64,000 nt of DNA from the NCBI RefSeq assembly GCF_000024965.1, contig NC_013530.1:1116001-1180000 (forward strand), read 5' to 3'. Source of the DNA: Xylanimonas cellulosilytica DSM 15894 (lineage in GTDB: Bacteria; Actinomycetota; Actinomycetes; Actinomycetales; Cellulomonadaceae). Each line of letters begins with the position of its first letter. Positions within the stretch are counted from its first letter, which is position 1. The notes under the pieces were generated by a model that searched no databases, had not been told where the DNA came from, and saw only the letters and a list, made by a program, of their open reading frames with translations. This document shows, in pieces, positions 50,989 through 61,505 of the stretch. The position numbers were made by a program, and so were the translations under genes.

Positions 50989-52644
50989 GTGACCCCTGAC
51001 CTCGGACCGCGTGCCGATCGCCCTGTCGCCGGGCGACCCGACCCCGCGGTCGCGGACGAGCTGGGCATGACCGTCTACGACGTCGCCCGCGACCTGCGCC
51101 GGGACGTCGAGGACGTGCGCCTGCCGCTGCCGGTCGACGGTGCCCGCGACGCGGACGCCTCCCGCAGCCGCCTCATCTCCCAGCTCGACGAGCACCTGCT
51201 GCCGCGGCTGCGCGAGCTCTCGTCGCCCGCCATCGTCGTCGTCGCCGGGTCCACCGGTGCCGGGAAGTCCACGCTGTACAACTCGCTGCTGGGCGAGGAG
51301 GTCTCGCGTGCCGGGGTGCTGCGGCCCACCACGCGCGAGCCGGTGCTCGCCTACAACCCGCTCGACCGCGAGGTGGTGCACGAAGGTCCGGCCACCGAGG
51401 CGTCCCGCGTCGTCTACCACGAGGCCGTGCCGCGCGGCACGGCCCTGCTGGACGCGCCCGACCTCGACTCCTTCCTGTCCGAGAACCGCACGACGGCGCA
51501 GCAGCTCCTCGAGGCCGCCGACCTGTGGCTGTTCGTCACCACCGCCGCCCGGTACGGCGACGCCCTGCCGTGGCAGGCGCTGTCCCGCGCGACCGAGCGC
51601 GGCGCGTCCGTGGCCATGGTGCTCAACCGGGTGCCCGCCGAGACGCTGACCACCATCCGCGCCGACCTCATGCTCCGCCTGCGCGAGCACGGCATGACGG
51701 ACGTCCCGCTGTTCGTGGTGCCCGACGTCGGCCCGCACGAGGGCCTGCTCGACGCCGAGGTGGTGCGGCCCGTGCGCCGCTGGCTGACCCTGCTCGCCGG
51801 GCCGGAACGGTCGCGGGCCGTCATCGTGCGCACGCTCAAGGGCGCGCTCGACGCGCTCCCGGCGTGGGTCACGTCGCTCGCGGACGCCGTCGACGCGCAG
51901 GGGGAGGCCGCCCGCCGGATCCGCCACGCCGTCGAGAAGGAACGCCCCGCCGCCGAGAAGCTCGCCCGGGACGGCGTCGCCGCCGGTGTGGTCGCCGGGG
52001 CCTCCGTGGAGGCGCGCTGGCGCGAGCTGTCCGGCACCGCGAAGCTCGACCGCGTCAAGGTCAAGAACGCCACCGTGCGCTCCACCAAGCGCGCCGGGCG
52101 CCGCCGCGAGGAGGCCCTGACGGGCCTGCGCTCCGACGTCGAAGCGGCCGCGATCCGCACGCTGACCGCGGCCGGCGCCCGCGTCGAGGAGCGGCTGCGC
52201 GCCGTGCTCACGGCCCCCGGCGCCCCGGCCGGAGGGTTGGCCGTGCTGCCCGAGAACGCCGCACGCACCGAGGCCCGGGAGAAGACGGTCACGGCGTCCG
52301 TGGCCGGGTGGACCGCGCAGGCCGCCGACGTCGTCACCGCGCTGGACGGGGCCGGCGAACGCGTGACCGCCGCCGTCAAGGCGTTCGGGCAGCACGGGCT
52401 CGGCACCCTCCTGCTCGCCTCCGCGGCGGGCTCCGACGACGCCGAACGCCTGCTCGTGCGGGTGCTCGGCGACACCCACCGCGAGGCCGTGACCGCGCTG
52501 CGCGACGACCTCGCCGACCGCGCCGCCGCCGTCGTCGGCGGCGAGCTCGACGCGATCCTCACCGCACTCGACTCGCCGGACCTCGCCGACGACGCCGCCT
52601 CCGGGCTGCGCGTACGGCTCGCCGAGCTCAGGAGGCTCACGTGA
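50989..52644 (+). CDS. Dynamin-like GTPase A1
   Basis: A 551-residue large GTPase. The P-loop is AGSTGAGKST (86-95), preceded by a helical SRLISQLDEHLLPRLRELSS. LRPTTREPVLAYNP holds switch I threonines, and LLDAPDLDSFLSENR is the G3 region (Asp155 onward). The G4 motif is degenerate (VLNRVP). The C-terminal half is Ala-rich helix with many Arg/Glu, as expected for a stalk; no clear membrane helix. It overlaps GTPase A2 by GTGA. Similar tandem pairs in Streptomyces (DynA/DynB) act at division septa; a membrane role here is an inference. Confidence 0.8.
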   Translation: MTPDLGPRADRPVAGRPDPAVADELGMTVYDVARDLRRDVEDVRLPLPVDGARDADASRSRLISQLDEHLLPRLRELSSPAIVVVAGSTGAGKSTLYNSLLGEEVSRAGVLRPTTREPVLAYNPLDREVVHEGPATEASRVVYHEAVPRGTALLDAPDLDSFLSENRTTAQQLLEAADLWLFVTTAARYGDALPWQALSRATERGASVAMVLNRVPAETLTTIRADLMLRLREHGMTDVPLFVVPDVGPHEGLLDAEVVRPVRRWLTLLAGPERSRAVIVRTLKGALDALPAWVTSLADAVDAQGEAARRIRHAVEKERPAAEKLARDGVAAGVVAGASVEARWRELSGTAKLDRVKVKNATVRSTKRAGRRREEALTGLRSDVEAAAIRTLTAAGARVEERLRAVLTAPGAPAGGLAVLPENAARTEAREKTVTASVAGWTAQAADVVTALDGAGERVTAAVKAFGQHGLGTLLLASAAGSDDAERLLVRVLGDTHREAVTALRDDLADRAAAVVGGELDAILTALDSPDLADDAASGLRVRLAELRRLT

Positions 52645-54212
52645 CCGACGACGCCACCCTGCGCACCCGCACCGACGACCTGGCAGAAGCGCTCGCCATC
52701 GCCGGCGACCGCCTGGACGCGGTGACCGCCGCGCGCGTCCAGCAGGCCGTCGACGGCGTGCGCGAACGCCTCGCCCTCGGCGTCGACCACACCGTGGTGG
52801 CGCTCGCCGGCGGCACCGGCTCCGGCAAGTCCTCCCTGTTCAACAAGATCGCCCGGCTCACGTTCGCCGACGTCGGCATCAAGCGCCCGACGACGGCGCG
52901 CGTCACCGCGTGCTCGTGGGACGACGGCGCCGAGGCTCTGCTGGACTGGATCGGCGTCGACCGCGAGCGCCGCATCGTGCAGGCGGGCGAGCTGGAGATG
53001 GACGACGCCCTGGACGGGCTGGTGCTGCTGGACCTGCCGGACCACGACTCGGTCGAGCCGAAGCACCGCGAGGTCGTCGACCGGATCCTGCCGCTGGTGG
53101 ACCTGCTGATCTGGGTGGTGGACCCGCAGAAGTATGCGGACGACGCGCTGCACTCGGGGTATCTGCGCGAGTCGGTGGGCATGGAGGCGTCCATGCTGGT
53201 GCTGCTCAACCAGATCGACACGGTGCCGCCCGGGCGGCGGGACGAGCTGCTGGCCGACCTGGACCGGCTGCTGGTCGACGACGGGCTGCAGGGCGTGCCC
53301 GTGGTCGCGGTCTCGGCACGTTCGGGCGAGGGCGTCGCGCAGGTGCACGAGCTGCTGTCGGAGGTGTGCGAGCGGCAGACGGTGGCCGCGGGGCGTGCGG
53401 CGGGTGAGCTGGACGCGGCGGCGCGGCTGCTGCTCGCGCACGTGCCGGCCGAGGTGCCGTGGGAGCTGGAGCAGGCGGTGGCGCGCGAGCTGCCGGCGCT
53501 GGTCGCGGCGACGGGGCTCGACGCCGTGGCCGGGCAGGTGGGTGCGGCCGTGAGCAACGGGTACGGCATGCCGGAGTTCCCGCCGCCGGACCGCGATGCG
53601 GTGACGCTGTCGCGGGCGCGCTGGCTGACCCGGGCGGGGGCGTCGTTGCCCGCGGGGTGGCAGCGGTCGCTGGCGGAGTCCGCGCAGAGCGCGGACGTGC
53701 TGCGCACGGGCGTCTACGAGGCGGTGCGGTCGATCCGGCTTGACGTGTCGGGCCCGCGGCGGGCGCGGACCCTGCGCCGGCTGGCGTGGGGGCTGGGCGT
53801 CGCAGCGGCGGTGGTGGGCACGTTCGCCGGGTTCGTGCTCGGTGGGACGCCGGACCTGTCGGCGCCGTGGCCGGTGGTGCTGTGGTGCGTGACCGGGGTG
53901 CTGCTGGTCGCGGCGCTCGCGGTGGGTCTCGGCGTGGCGGTCGCGCGGCGGCGGCTTGCGCGGCGGCGGGCCGAGGGTGTGGCGCGTGAAGGGCGGGCGG
54001 CCCTGGAGAAGGTGCTCGCGGACGGTCTGGGCCTGCCGACGCAGAAGCTGCTGGCGGAGCAGCGGCGGGTGCGCCGGCTCGCGCAGTCGGCGCGCGACCT
54101 GCCGGTCGCCGCACGGGCTGCCAACGACGGGAGCCTGCCCCCAGGGGCCGCGGAGCCGCCGTCGTCCACAGGTGCGCTCCCGCGGGCTGCGGAGTCGACC
54201 GCGCGCGGCTGA
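52641..54212 (+). CDS. Membrane-anchored GTPase A2
   Basis: A 523-residue GTPase, partner of A1. P-loop AGGTGSGKSS (56-65), switch I threonines in IKRPTTARVTA, G3 LVLLDLPDHDSV (Asp131), NQID as G4 and VSARSGEG as G5, so its G motifs are more complete than those of A1. Two membrane helices follow at about 378-402 and 411-437, with a cytoplasmic Arg/Ala-rich tail. It resembles the YfjP-type GTPases with paired membrane helices. Function unknown. Confidence 0.85.
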   Translation: MTDDATLRTRTDDLAEALAIAGDRLDAVTAARVQQAVDGVRERLALGVDHTVVALAGGTGSGKSSLFNKIARLTFADVGIKRPTTARVTACSWDDGAEALLDWIGVDRERRIVQAGELEMDDALDGLVLLDLPDHDSVEPKHREVVDRILPLVDLLIWVVDPQKYADDALHSGYLRESVGMEASMLVLLNQIDTVPPGRRDELLADLDRLLVDDGLQGVPVVAVSARSGEGVAQVHELLSEVCERQTVAAGRAAGELDAAARLLLAHVPAEVPWELEQAVARELPALVAATGLDAVAGQVGAAVSNGYGMPEFPPPDRDAVTLSRARWLTRAGASLPAGWQRSLAESAQSADVLRTGVYEAVRSIRLDVSGPRRARTLRRLAWGLGVAAAVVGTFAGFVLGGTPDLSAPWPVVLWCVTGVLLVAALAVGLGVAVARRRLARRRAEGVAREGRAALEKVLADGLGLPTQKLLAEQRRVRRLAQSARDLPVAARAANDGSLPPGAAEPPSSTGALPRAAESTARG

Positions 54213-54265
54213 TCCTCTCGGCGAGCGGTCGGCGCCCGGCCGGCCCGCGAGCCAGGAGGAGACTC

Positions 54266-54862
54266 ATGAGCGACGTCAGTGTGACGGTGGTCGGCCACGT
54301 GGGGCAGGACCCCCACCTGTTCGCGTCCCAGAGCGGCACCCGGTGGACCTCGATCCGTGTCGCGTCCACGCGGCGGGTGCGTGACCCGCGGTCGGGCGAG
54401 TGGGGTGACGGTCCGACGATGTGGTTCACGGTGCGCGCGTTCGGGGACCGCGCGCTCAACCTCGTGGAGTCGGTGCGCAAGGGCACGCCCGTCGTCGTGA
54501 CGGGGCGCCTCGCGGTCGAGGAGTACGAGGTGCGCAAGCAGGAGAAGGGGCCCGACGGCGAGGCCGTCGAGGTGCGTCAGCCGCGCTGGGCGCAGGTGAT
54601 CGAGAACGCGTCGGTCGGTGTCGACCTGTCGCGCGGTGTCGCCCGGTTCACCCGGACCGTGCACACCGACGTCGTGCCCGGTGGGGCGCCGGCTGCTGCC
54701 GGCGGGCCGGGCGCACCCGGCGGACCCGGGGCGCACGGTGGGGCCGGCGCGGAGCGCGGTCCGTCGTGGGAGGTGCCGGGGGAGTCGGCGGCGCCGGACG
54801 GGGCCGAGCTGGAGGACGAGGAGCAGGTGGAGTCGGACGCGCGGGAGACCGTCGGCGTCTGA
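54266..54862 (+). CDS. ssb: Single-stranded DNA-binding protein
   Basis: A 198-residue SSB with an OB-fold (SVTVVGHVGQDPHLFASQSGTRWTSIRVAS, WFTVRAFGDRALNLVESVRKGTPVVVTGRL) and a Gly/Ala/Pro-rich linker. The C-terminus ends DARETVGV and lacks the usual DDDIPF acidic tip that recruits partner proteins, so this is probably a secondary SSB. AGGAGGAG precedes the ATG. It lies between the two GTPase pairs. Confidence 0.88.
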   Translation: MSDVSVTVVGHVGQDPHLFASQSGTRWTSIRVASTRRVRDPRSGEWGDGPTMWFTVRAFGDRALNLVESVRKGTPVVVTGRLAVEEYEVRKQEKGPDGEAVEVRQPRWAQVIENASVGVDLSRGVARFTRTVHTDVVPGGAPAAAGGPGAPGGPGAHGGAGAERGPSWEVPGESAAPDGAELEDEEQVESDARETVGV

Positions 54863-54910
54863 GGGCCTTAGGCTGGGGGGTCGGCCGCACTGCCGGCCCC
54901 CCAGCCCCCC

Positions 54911-54934
54911 GGTGGTTGAGCCTGTCGAAACCAC
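54911..54934 (+). repeat. Dispersed repeat, single copy E
   Basis: One forward copy, ending 32 bp before the ettA start, in its leader. Confidence 0.85.
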
Positions 54935-54966
54935 GGACCCGCGATCGAAACGGTGGAAACGAGCCA

Positions 54967-56649
<1,683 letters not shown>

Positions 56650-56803
56650 CAGGTCGCCGACCGGACCCCGGCCGGGGGTGAGCCGCGCGCTCACCCCCGC
56701 CGGGGTCCGCGTCGTTCGTCCCACGACGTTCGGCCCGCGCCGTTCGCCCGCCGCCCGGCGCGCTGGTCTGCGGTGGTGCGGGCCGCGGGTGAGGATGGGG
56801 GGC

Positions 56804-59017
56804 ATGAGCGCGCCCGACGACGTCACCCAGCCGCCGGCCGACGGTGCTTCGTCCGGAGCGCATCAAGAACCCGCGCAGCCGGAGCCCGCGCAACAAGGTC
56901 CCGTGCAGCAGCAGTCCGTGCAGCAGGAACCCTCGCAGCCAGGGCCCGCCGAAGACGCGAGCGCGTCCTCGGCCTCCGCCGCGGAGGCGCTCACCCCCAA
57001 CCGTGAGTCGGCGGCGCTCGTCGACGCGCTCGACGCCCTGCGGACCCGGCTCGCCGCGCTGCGGCTGCACCTCGACACCCCCGGCGCCGCCGACGCCCGC
57101 GCCGACCGGGGCCGCGCCGTCGACCAGCTCGACGACTATCTGCTGCCCCGCCTGCGCGCCGAGCGGGCACCGCTGCTCGTCGTCGTCGGCGGGTCCACCG
57201 GCGCCGGGAAGTCGACGCTCGTGAACTCCGTCCTGGGGGAGCACGTGACCGCGCCGGGCGTGCTGCGCCCGACGACGCGGGCGCCCGTGCTGGTGCACCA
57301 TCCTCTCGACGCGCGCTGGTTCACCACCGACCGGGTGCTGCCTGCGCTCGCCCGCGTCCGCACCGGCGTCGACGTCACGACGTCTCCGGGAGGCGCCGGG
57401 GACGTCTCCGGCGCCGAGCGCCCCGCACCCACCCGCACGCTGCGCCTCGTCGCCTCGGAGGCCGTCCCGCAGGGCCTCGCACTGGTCGACGCGCCCGACG
57501 TCGACTCGGTCGAGACCGCCAACCGGGAGCTGGCCGCCGAGCTGCTCGCGGCCGCCGACCTGTGGCTCTTCGTGACCACCGCCGCCCGGTACGCCGACGC
57601 CGTCCCGTGGGCGCTGCTGCAGGCGGCCGCCGCCCGGCGCGCCCAGGTCGCCCTGGTGCTCGACCGGGTCGACCCGGACCCCGTGCCCACGGACGCGGAC
57701 CTGCGGGGCTCGCACGCGCGCCCCTCGCCCACGCAGGCCGTCGCCGACGACCTGCGTCGCATGACCCGCGAGCACGGCCTCGGCGACGCGCCCCTCTTCG
57801 TCATCCCCGAGGCCGCGCCCGCCGGACCGGGCGCCCTCGACGAAGGCCTGCTGCCGGAGGCCGCCGTCGCGGAGGTCGCCACCTGGTTGTCGGGCCTCGG
57901 CGGTGACCCCGAGGCCCGCCACCGCGTCATCACCGCGACCCGCGACGGCGTCGTCGACGACCTGGTGCGCCGCGCCGTGCACCTCGCCGACGCCGCCGAT
58001 GTCCAGGAGGTGGCCGACGCCCGGCTGCGCGACGCCGTCGAGCGCCACCACGCCGACGCGATCCGCACCGTCGAGTCCGCGACGTCGGACGGGGCGATCC
58101 TGCGCGGCGAGGTGCTGGCCCGCTGGCAGGACTTCGTGGGCACCAGCGAGTTCTTCCGGTCCGTGCAGAAGGGCGTGGGACGCGTCCGCGACGCCGTCGG
58201 CGGGTTCTTCCGCGGCCGGCCCGCCCAGGCGCCGCAGGTCGAGCAGGCCATCGCGTCGGGCCTGGAGTCCGTGATCCTCGACGCCGCCGAGGCCGCCGCC
58301 GAGCGTACCTACGAGGCCTGGCGGGGCGACGCCGCCGGGGCGACGCTGCTCGACGGGCTCGAGCTGTCCCGCACCAGCGCGTCCCTGCGCGCCGAGATCG
58401 GCGAGCAGGTGCGCGGCTGGCAGGGCGACGTGCTCGCCCTCGTGCGCGAGCAGGGCGCCGCCAAGCGGGGTGCCGCGCGGGCGCTCTCGCTCGGCGTCAA
58501 CGCCCTGGGCGTCAGCCTCATGGTCATCGTCTTCGCCTCCACGGCCGGGCTCACCGGCGCCGAGATCGGCATCGCCGGCGGCACCGCCGTCGTCGGGCAG
58601 AAGCTCCTCGAGGCGGTGTTCGGCGACGACGCCGTGCGACGTCTTGCCGCGCAGGCCAAGCAGCGGCTGAGCTCCCGCGTGGCCTCCGTGCTCAGCGGCC
58701 AGGCCGCCCGGTACACCGCCCAGCTCGACGCGCTCGGCACCGCCGACGCCGGCGGGGGCGCCCTGCGCGACGCCGCCCGTCGCGTCGAGGGTGCTGCGCG
58801 TACCGAGCGCGCCACCCGCACCAGCGACGACGTCGGCACCACCCGGCCCTGGACCGGCCGCCTCCTGCGCGGCGCCGGCACCCTCCGCCCGCCCGAGCGA
58901 CCCGAGTCCTTCCCCGTGCCGTCCGTCCGCGCCGGCGAGACGGCCGACGACGAGGACACGGCCGAGAGGCCCGGCTGGTGGGGCCGCCTCTTCGGCCGCC
59001 GGGGAGGCGACGCATGA
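56804..59017 (+). CDS. Dynamin-like GTPase B1 (paralogue of A1)
   Basis: A 737-residue GTPase. A Gln/Pro/Ser-rich N-terminus of about 70 residues, probably unstructured, precedes the GTPase. The P-loop is GGSTGAGKST (129-138), with LRPTTRAPVLVHHP and LVDAPDVDSVETAN. ADLWLFVTTAARYADAVPW nearly repeats the matching A1 segment. A hydrophobic segment (about 562-605) may insert in or span the membrane, unlike A1. ATG 56804 follows an AGGAT box; it overlaps B2 by ATGA. Confidence 0.8.
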   Translation: MSAPDDVTQPPADGASSGAHQEPAQPEPAQQGPVQQQSVQQEPSQPGPAEDASASSASAAEALTPNRESAALVDALDALRTRLAALRLHLDTPGAADARADRGRAVDQLDDYLLPRLRAERAPLLVVVGGSTGAGKSTLVNSVLGEHVTAPGVLRPTTRAPVLVHHPLDARWFTTDRVLPALARVRTGVDVTTSPGGAGDVSGAERPAPTRTLRLVASEAVPQGLALVDAPDVDSVETANRELAAELLAAADLWLFVTTAARYADAVPWALLQAAAARRAQVALVLDRVDPDPVPTDADLRGSHARPSPTQAVADDLRRMTREHGLGDAPLFVIPEAAPAGPGALDEGLLPEAAVAEVATWLSGLGGDPEARHRVITATRDGVVDDLVRRAVHLADAADVQEVADARLRDAVERHHADAIRTVESATSDGAILRGEVLARWQDFVGTSEFFRSVQKGVGRVRDAVGGFFRGRPAQAPQVEQAIASGLESVILDAAEAAAERTYEAWRGDAAGATLLDGLELSRTSASLRAEIGEQVRGWQGDVLALVREQGAAKRGAARALSLGVNALGVSLMVIVFASTAGLTGAEIGIAGGTAVVGQKLLEAVFGDDAVRRLAAQAKQRLSSRVASVLSGQAARYTAQLDALGTADAGGGALRDAARRVEGAARTERATRTSDDVGTTRPWTGRLLRGAGTLRPPERPESFPVPSVRAGETADDEDTAERPGWWGRLFGRRGGDA

Positions 59018-60771
59018 GCCGCATCGACCTGGCCGGGCGCACCGCCGCCCTCGAGACCGCCGTCCGCGAGGCCACCGGCCGCCTCGACGGCCCCCTGCTC
59101 GACGACGCCCACCGCGTGATCACCCGCGCCCGCGAACGCGGCGGCCTCTCCGCCGAGCACACCGTCGTGGCGCTCGCGGGGGCCACCGGCTCGGGCAAGT
59201 CGAGCGTCTTCAACGCCGTCGCCGGCTCCGACCTCGCGACCCCCGGGGTGCGCCGCCCGACGACGTCGCACGCGCTGGCCGCGATCTGGGGCCCGGGGGC
59301 CGACCCGCTCCTCGACTGGCTGGACGTGCCGACCCGGCACGAGCTGCCGACCGGCCCGATTCGTGGGGAAGATACCGATTCGACGGATCGGGCCGTCGAA
59401 CCGGCACCGAATCCACGAACCGCCGGGACACCTGCGCGCGGGATCGCAGGCCTGTTCCGCAAGCACCGCACCCCCGTGGGCATCACGACCGGGCTCGTGC
59501 TGCTCGACCTGCCCGACCACGACTCCGTCGTCGTCGAGCACCGGGTGCGTGCCGAGCGGCTCGTCGAACGCGCGGACCTGCTCGTCTGGGTGGTGGACCC
59601 GCAGAAGTACGCCGACGCCGCCCTGCACGAGCGATACCTGCGCCCGCTCGCGGGGCGCTCCGAAATCGTCGTCGTCGTGCTCAACCAGGTGGACCGGCTG
59701 GCCGCAGCCGACGCCGAGGCGATGCGTGCCGACCTCGAACGGCTCGTGGTGGCCGACGGGCTCGGCGGGGCACGCGTCCTGACCGTGTCCGCGAAGACGG
59801 GGGAGGGGATCGACCAGCTCCGCGGGCTGCTGGCCGAGGCCGCCCAGCGGCGCGAGGCGGCCACGACCCGGCTCGCCCTGGACGAGCGCGCCGTCGCGGC
59901 ACGCCTGGTGGCCGCGTGCGGGCGGACGCCGTCGGAGCGGGTGTCGGAGAAGGCGAAGACCGGGCTGTACGCCGCGCTGGAGGACGCCGCGGGCGTGCCC
60001 GTGGTCGCCGAGGCGGTGCGCAGGTCGGCGCTCAAGGACGCCCACGCGGCGACCGGATGGCCGCTGACCCGCTGGGCGGGGCGGCTGCGCCCCGACCCGC
60101 TGCGCCGCCTCGGGCTGCGCCCGGACACGCTGCGGATCGCCGCGGACCGCCCGGACCTGGCGGTCACCTCGCTGCCGACCGCGCGCCCCGGCGTGCGTGC
60201 CGCCGCCGCGACCGCGGTGCGGGCCTACGTGGACCAGATGACGGCCGGTGCGCCCGACCCGTGGGTGCTGTCCGCCCGACGCCGCGCGCAGGAAGGACTC
60301 GACCGGTTGCCCGACGCCCTCGACCAGGCCGTGGCCGGCACCCGCCTCGAGGCCGGGAAACGGCCCCTGTGGTGGCGGCTCGTGGGCGCGCTCCAGTGGC
60401 TGGTGCTCGCCGCCGCGGTGGCGGGCCTGCTGTGGCTGGGCCTCGCGTTCGTGCTCTCGTACTTCCAGCTGCCGCCCCTGCCGACGCCGGTGCTCACCGT
60501 GGGCGGCGAGTCCTGGGGCGCCTCGGGCGACGGCGTGGACGTGCCGTGGGGCACGGTGCTGGTGGTGGTCGGTGTGGTCGCGGGCCTGCTGCTGGCTGCC
60601 GTGTCGCGGCTCTGCGCGGGGGTGGGCGCCCGCCGCCGCGCCACCCGCGCCCGCAAGCGGTTGCGCGAGTCCGTGGTGCGCGTGGCGGACGAGCTGGTGT
60701 GGCTCCCCGTCGCCGACGAGACCATCGCCCTGACCCGAGCCCGCACGGCCGCGGTGATCGCCGCGTCGTGA
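59014..60771 (+). CDS. Membrane-anchored GTPase B2 (paralogue of A2)
   Basis: A 585-residue GTPase. P-loop AGATGSGKSS, GVRRPTTSHALAA, LVLLDLPDHDSV, WVVDPQKYADAALHERYL (matching A2 WVVDPQKYADDALHSGYL), NQVD and VSAKTGEG. Two helices lie at about 453-486 and 512-538. Between LLDWL and LVLLDLPD it has about 35 extra residues compared with A2. These coincide with an inverted repeat in the DNA (59360-59419). Confidence 0.85.
   Translation: MSRIDLAGRTAALETAVREATGRLDGPLLDDAHRVITRARERGGLSAEHTVVALAGATGSGKSSVFNAVAGSDLATPGVRRPTTSHALAAIWGPGADPLLDWLDVPTRHELPTGPIRGEDTDSTDRAVEPAPNPRTAGTPARGIAGLFRKHRTPVGITTGLVLLDLPDHDSVVVEHRVRAERLVERADLLVWVVDPQKYADAALHERYLRPLAGRSEIVVVVLNQVDRLAAADAEAMRADLERLVVADGLGGARVLTVSAKTGEGIDQLRGLLAEAAQRREAATTRLALDERAVAARLVAACGRTPSERVSEKAKTGLYAALEDAAGVPVVAEAVRRSALKDAHAATGWPLTRWAGRLRPDPLRRLGLRPDTLRIAADRPDLAVTSLPTARPGVRAAAATAVRAYVDQMTAGAPDPWVLSARRRAQEGLDRLPDALDQAVAGTRLEAGKRPLWWRLVGALQWLVLAAAVAGLLWLGLAFVLSYFQLPPLPTPVLTVGGESWGASGDGVDVPWGTVLVVVGVVAGLLLAAVSRLCAGVGARRRATRARKRLRESVVRVADELVWLPVADETIALTRARTAAVIAAS
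59360..59419. repeat. Inverted repeat within GTPase B2 gene
   Basis: TTCGTGG at 59360-59366 pairs with CCACGAA at 59413-59419, and inner GATTCGACGG pairs imperfectly with the arm toward 59404. It is AT-richer than the gene around it and keeps the reading frame, encoding about 20 residues of a 35-residue insertion. Confidence 0.65.
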
Positions 60772-60783
60772 CGCCGCCCGGCG

Positions 60784-61410
60784 TCAGGGGCAGACGCCGG
60801 TCTCGTGCAGGAGGTCCAGGGCCGAGTCGCCCAGCGGGGTGTGTTCGACCCACGTGCCCGACGTCGTCGACGTGCCGATGATCGTGCGCCAGCGCAGGAA
60901 CGGGGTGCCCCGCGGGTCGTCCCTGCTGTCGGCCGCGTCCCGCAGGGCCGTGCAGTCGTCGACCTGCCACACGACGACGGCGGTGGCGTCGTGGCTCCGG
61001 GTGACGCGCTGTGGCGGGGTGTTCGCCGCGATGGCGACACCGCTCGGCGCGAGGAGGTCCTGCCAGGTCGTCTCCGGACCCGACGAAGCCGGGGGGAAGG
61101 TGTCGTCCAGGGGCGACCCCGGCCCCGACGTCACCCACATCCCGACCACGTGCGTCCCCGGCGGGGCCACGGCACCCGTGATCGTGGCCCACGGCCAGGC
61201 GTTCGTGCCGCCCTGCACGATGGTGACGATGGTGCGGTCGCCAGCGGCGACGGACAGCGTGCCTCCGCTGTTGCCGTCGGCGAAGGTCGGCCGCAGCACC
61301 CGCGGAGAGAACGCGGCGGCGAGCAGGAGGCAGATCCCGGCGACGACGAGGACGGCGTTGCGCGTCCGGGTACGCGTCGGGACGAGGGACGCGAGCGTCG
61401 GGTCGGCCAC
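60784..61410 (-). CDS. Membrane-anchored secreted hypothetical protein
   Basis: A 208-residue protein not recognised by me. GTG 61410 has GGAGGA 5 bases upstream. One N-terminal helix (AVLVVAGICLLLAAAF, about 23-38) anchors or exports an outer domain with a beta-rich look (TLSVAAGDRTIVTIVQGG, GTHVVGMWVTSG, ATAVVVWQVDDCTALRDAA). The two Cys (in DDCTAL and the terminal TGVCP) could form a disulfide. It is divergent from the membrane protein/GntR operon and convergent with GTPase B2 (12 bp). Confidence 0.65.
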   Translation of the reverse strand: MADPTLASLVPTRTRTRNAVLVVAGICLLLAAAFSPRVLRPTFADGNSGGTLSVAAGDRTIVTIVQGGTNAWPWATITGAVAPPGTHVVGMWVTSGPGSPLDDTFPPASSGPETTWQDLLAPSGVAIAANTPPQRVTRSHDATAVVVWQVDDCTALRDAADSRDDPRGTPFLRWRTIIGTSTTSGTWVEHTPLGDSALDLLHETGVCP

Positions 61411-61424
61411 GGTTCCTCCAGCTC

Positions 61425-61461
61425 TTGTCGAACGGGTTTGGCACAACCTACTATGACAAAC
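61425..61461 (+). promoter_or_regulatory. Promoter with inverted repeat, likely GntR operator
   Basis: TTGTCG (61425-61430) and TACTAT (61449-61454) have 18-bp spacing. An inverted repeat GTTTG (61436-61440)/CAAAC (61457-61461) brackets the -10 box. A YtrA-type regulator in the operon could bind it. Confidence 0.5.
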
Positions 61462-61505
61462 GGCGCCGGTCGAGAGCGCGGTGGTCAAGAGTCGAGGGGA
61501 TCCTG

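Noticed and set aside
54911-54966. Riboswitch before ettA
   Set aside because: The leader is short and contains only a single repeat copy; no known riboswitch core is seen.
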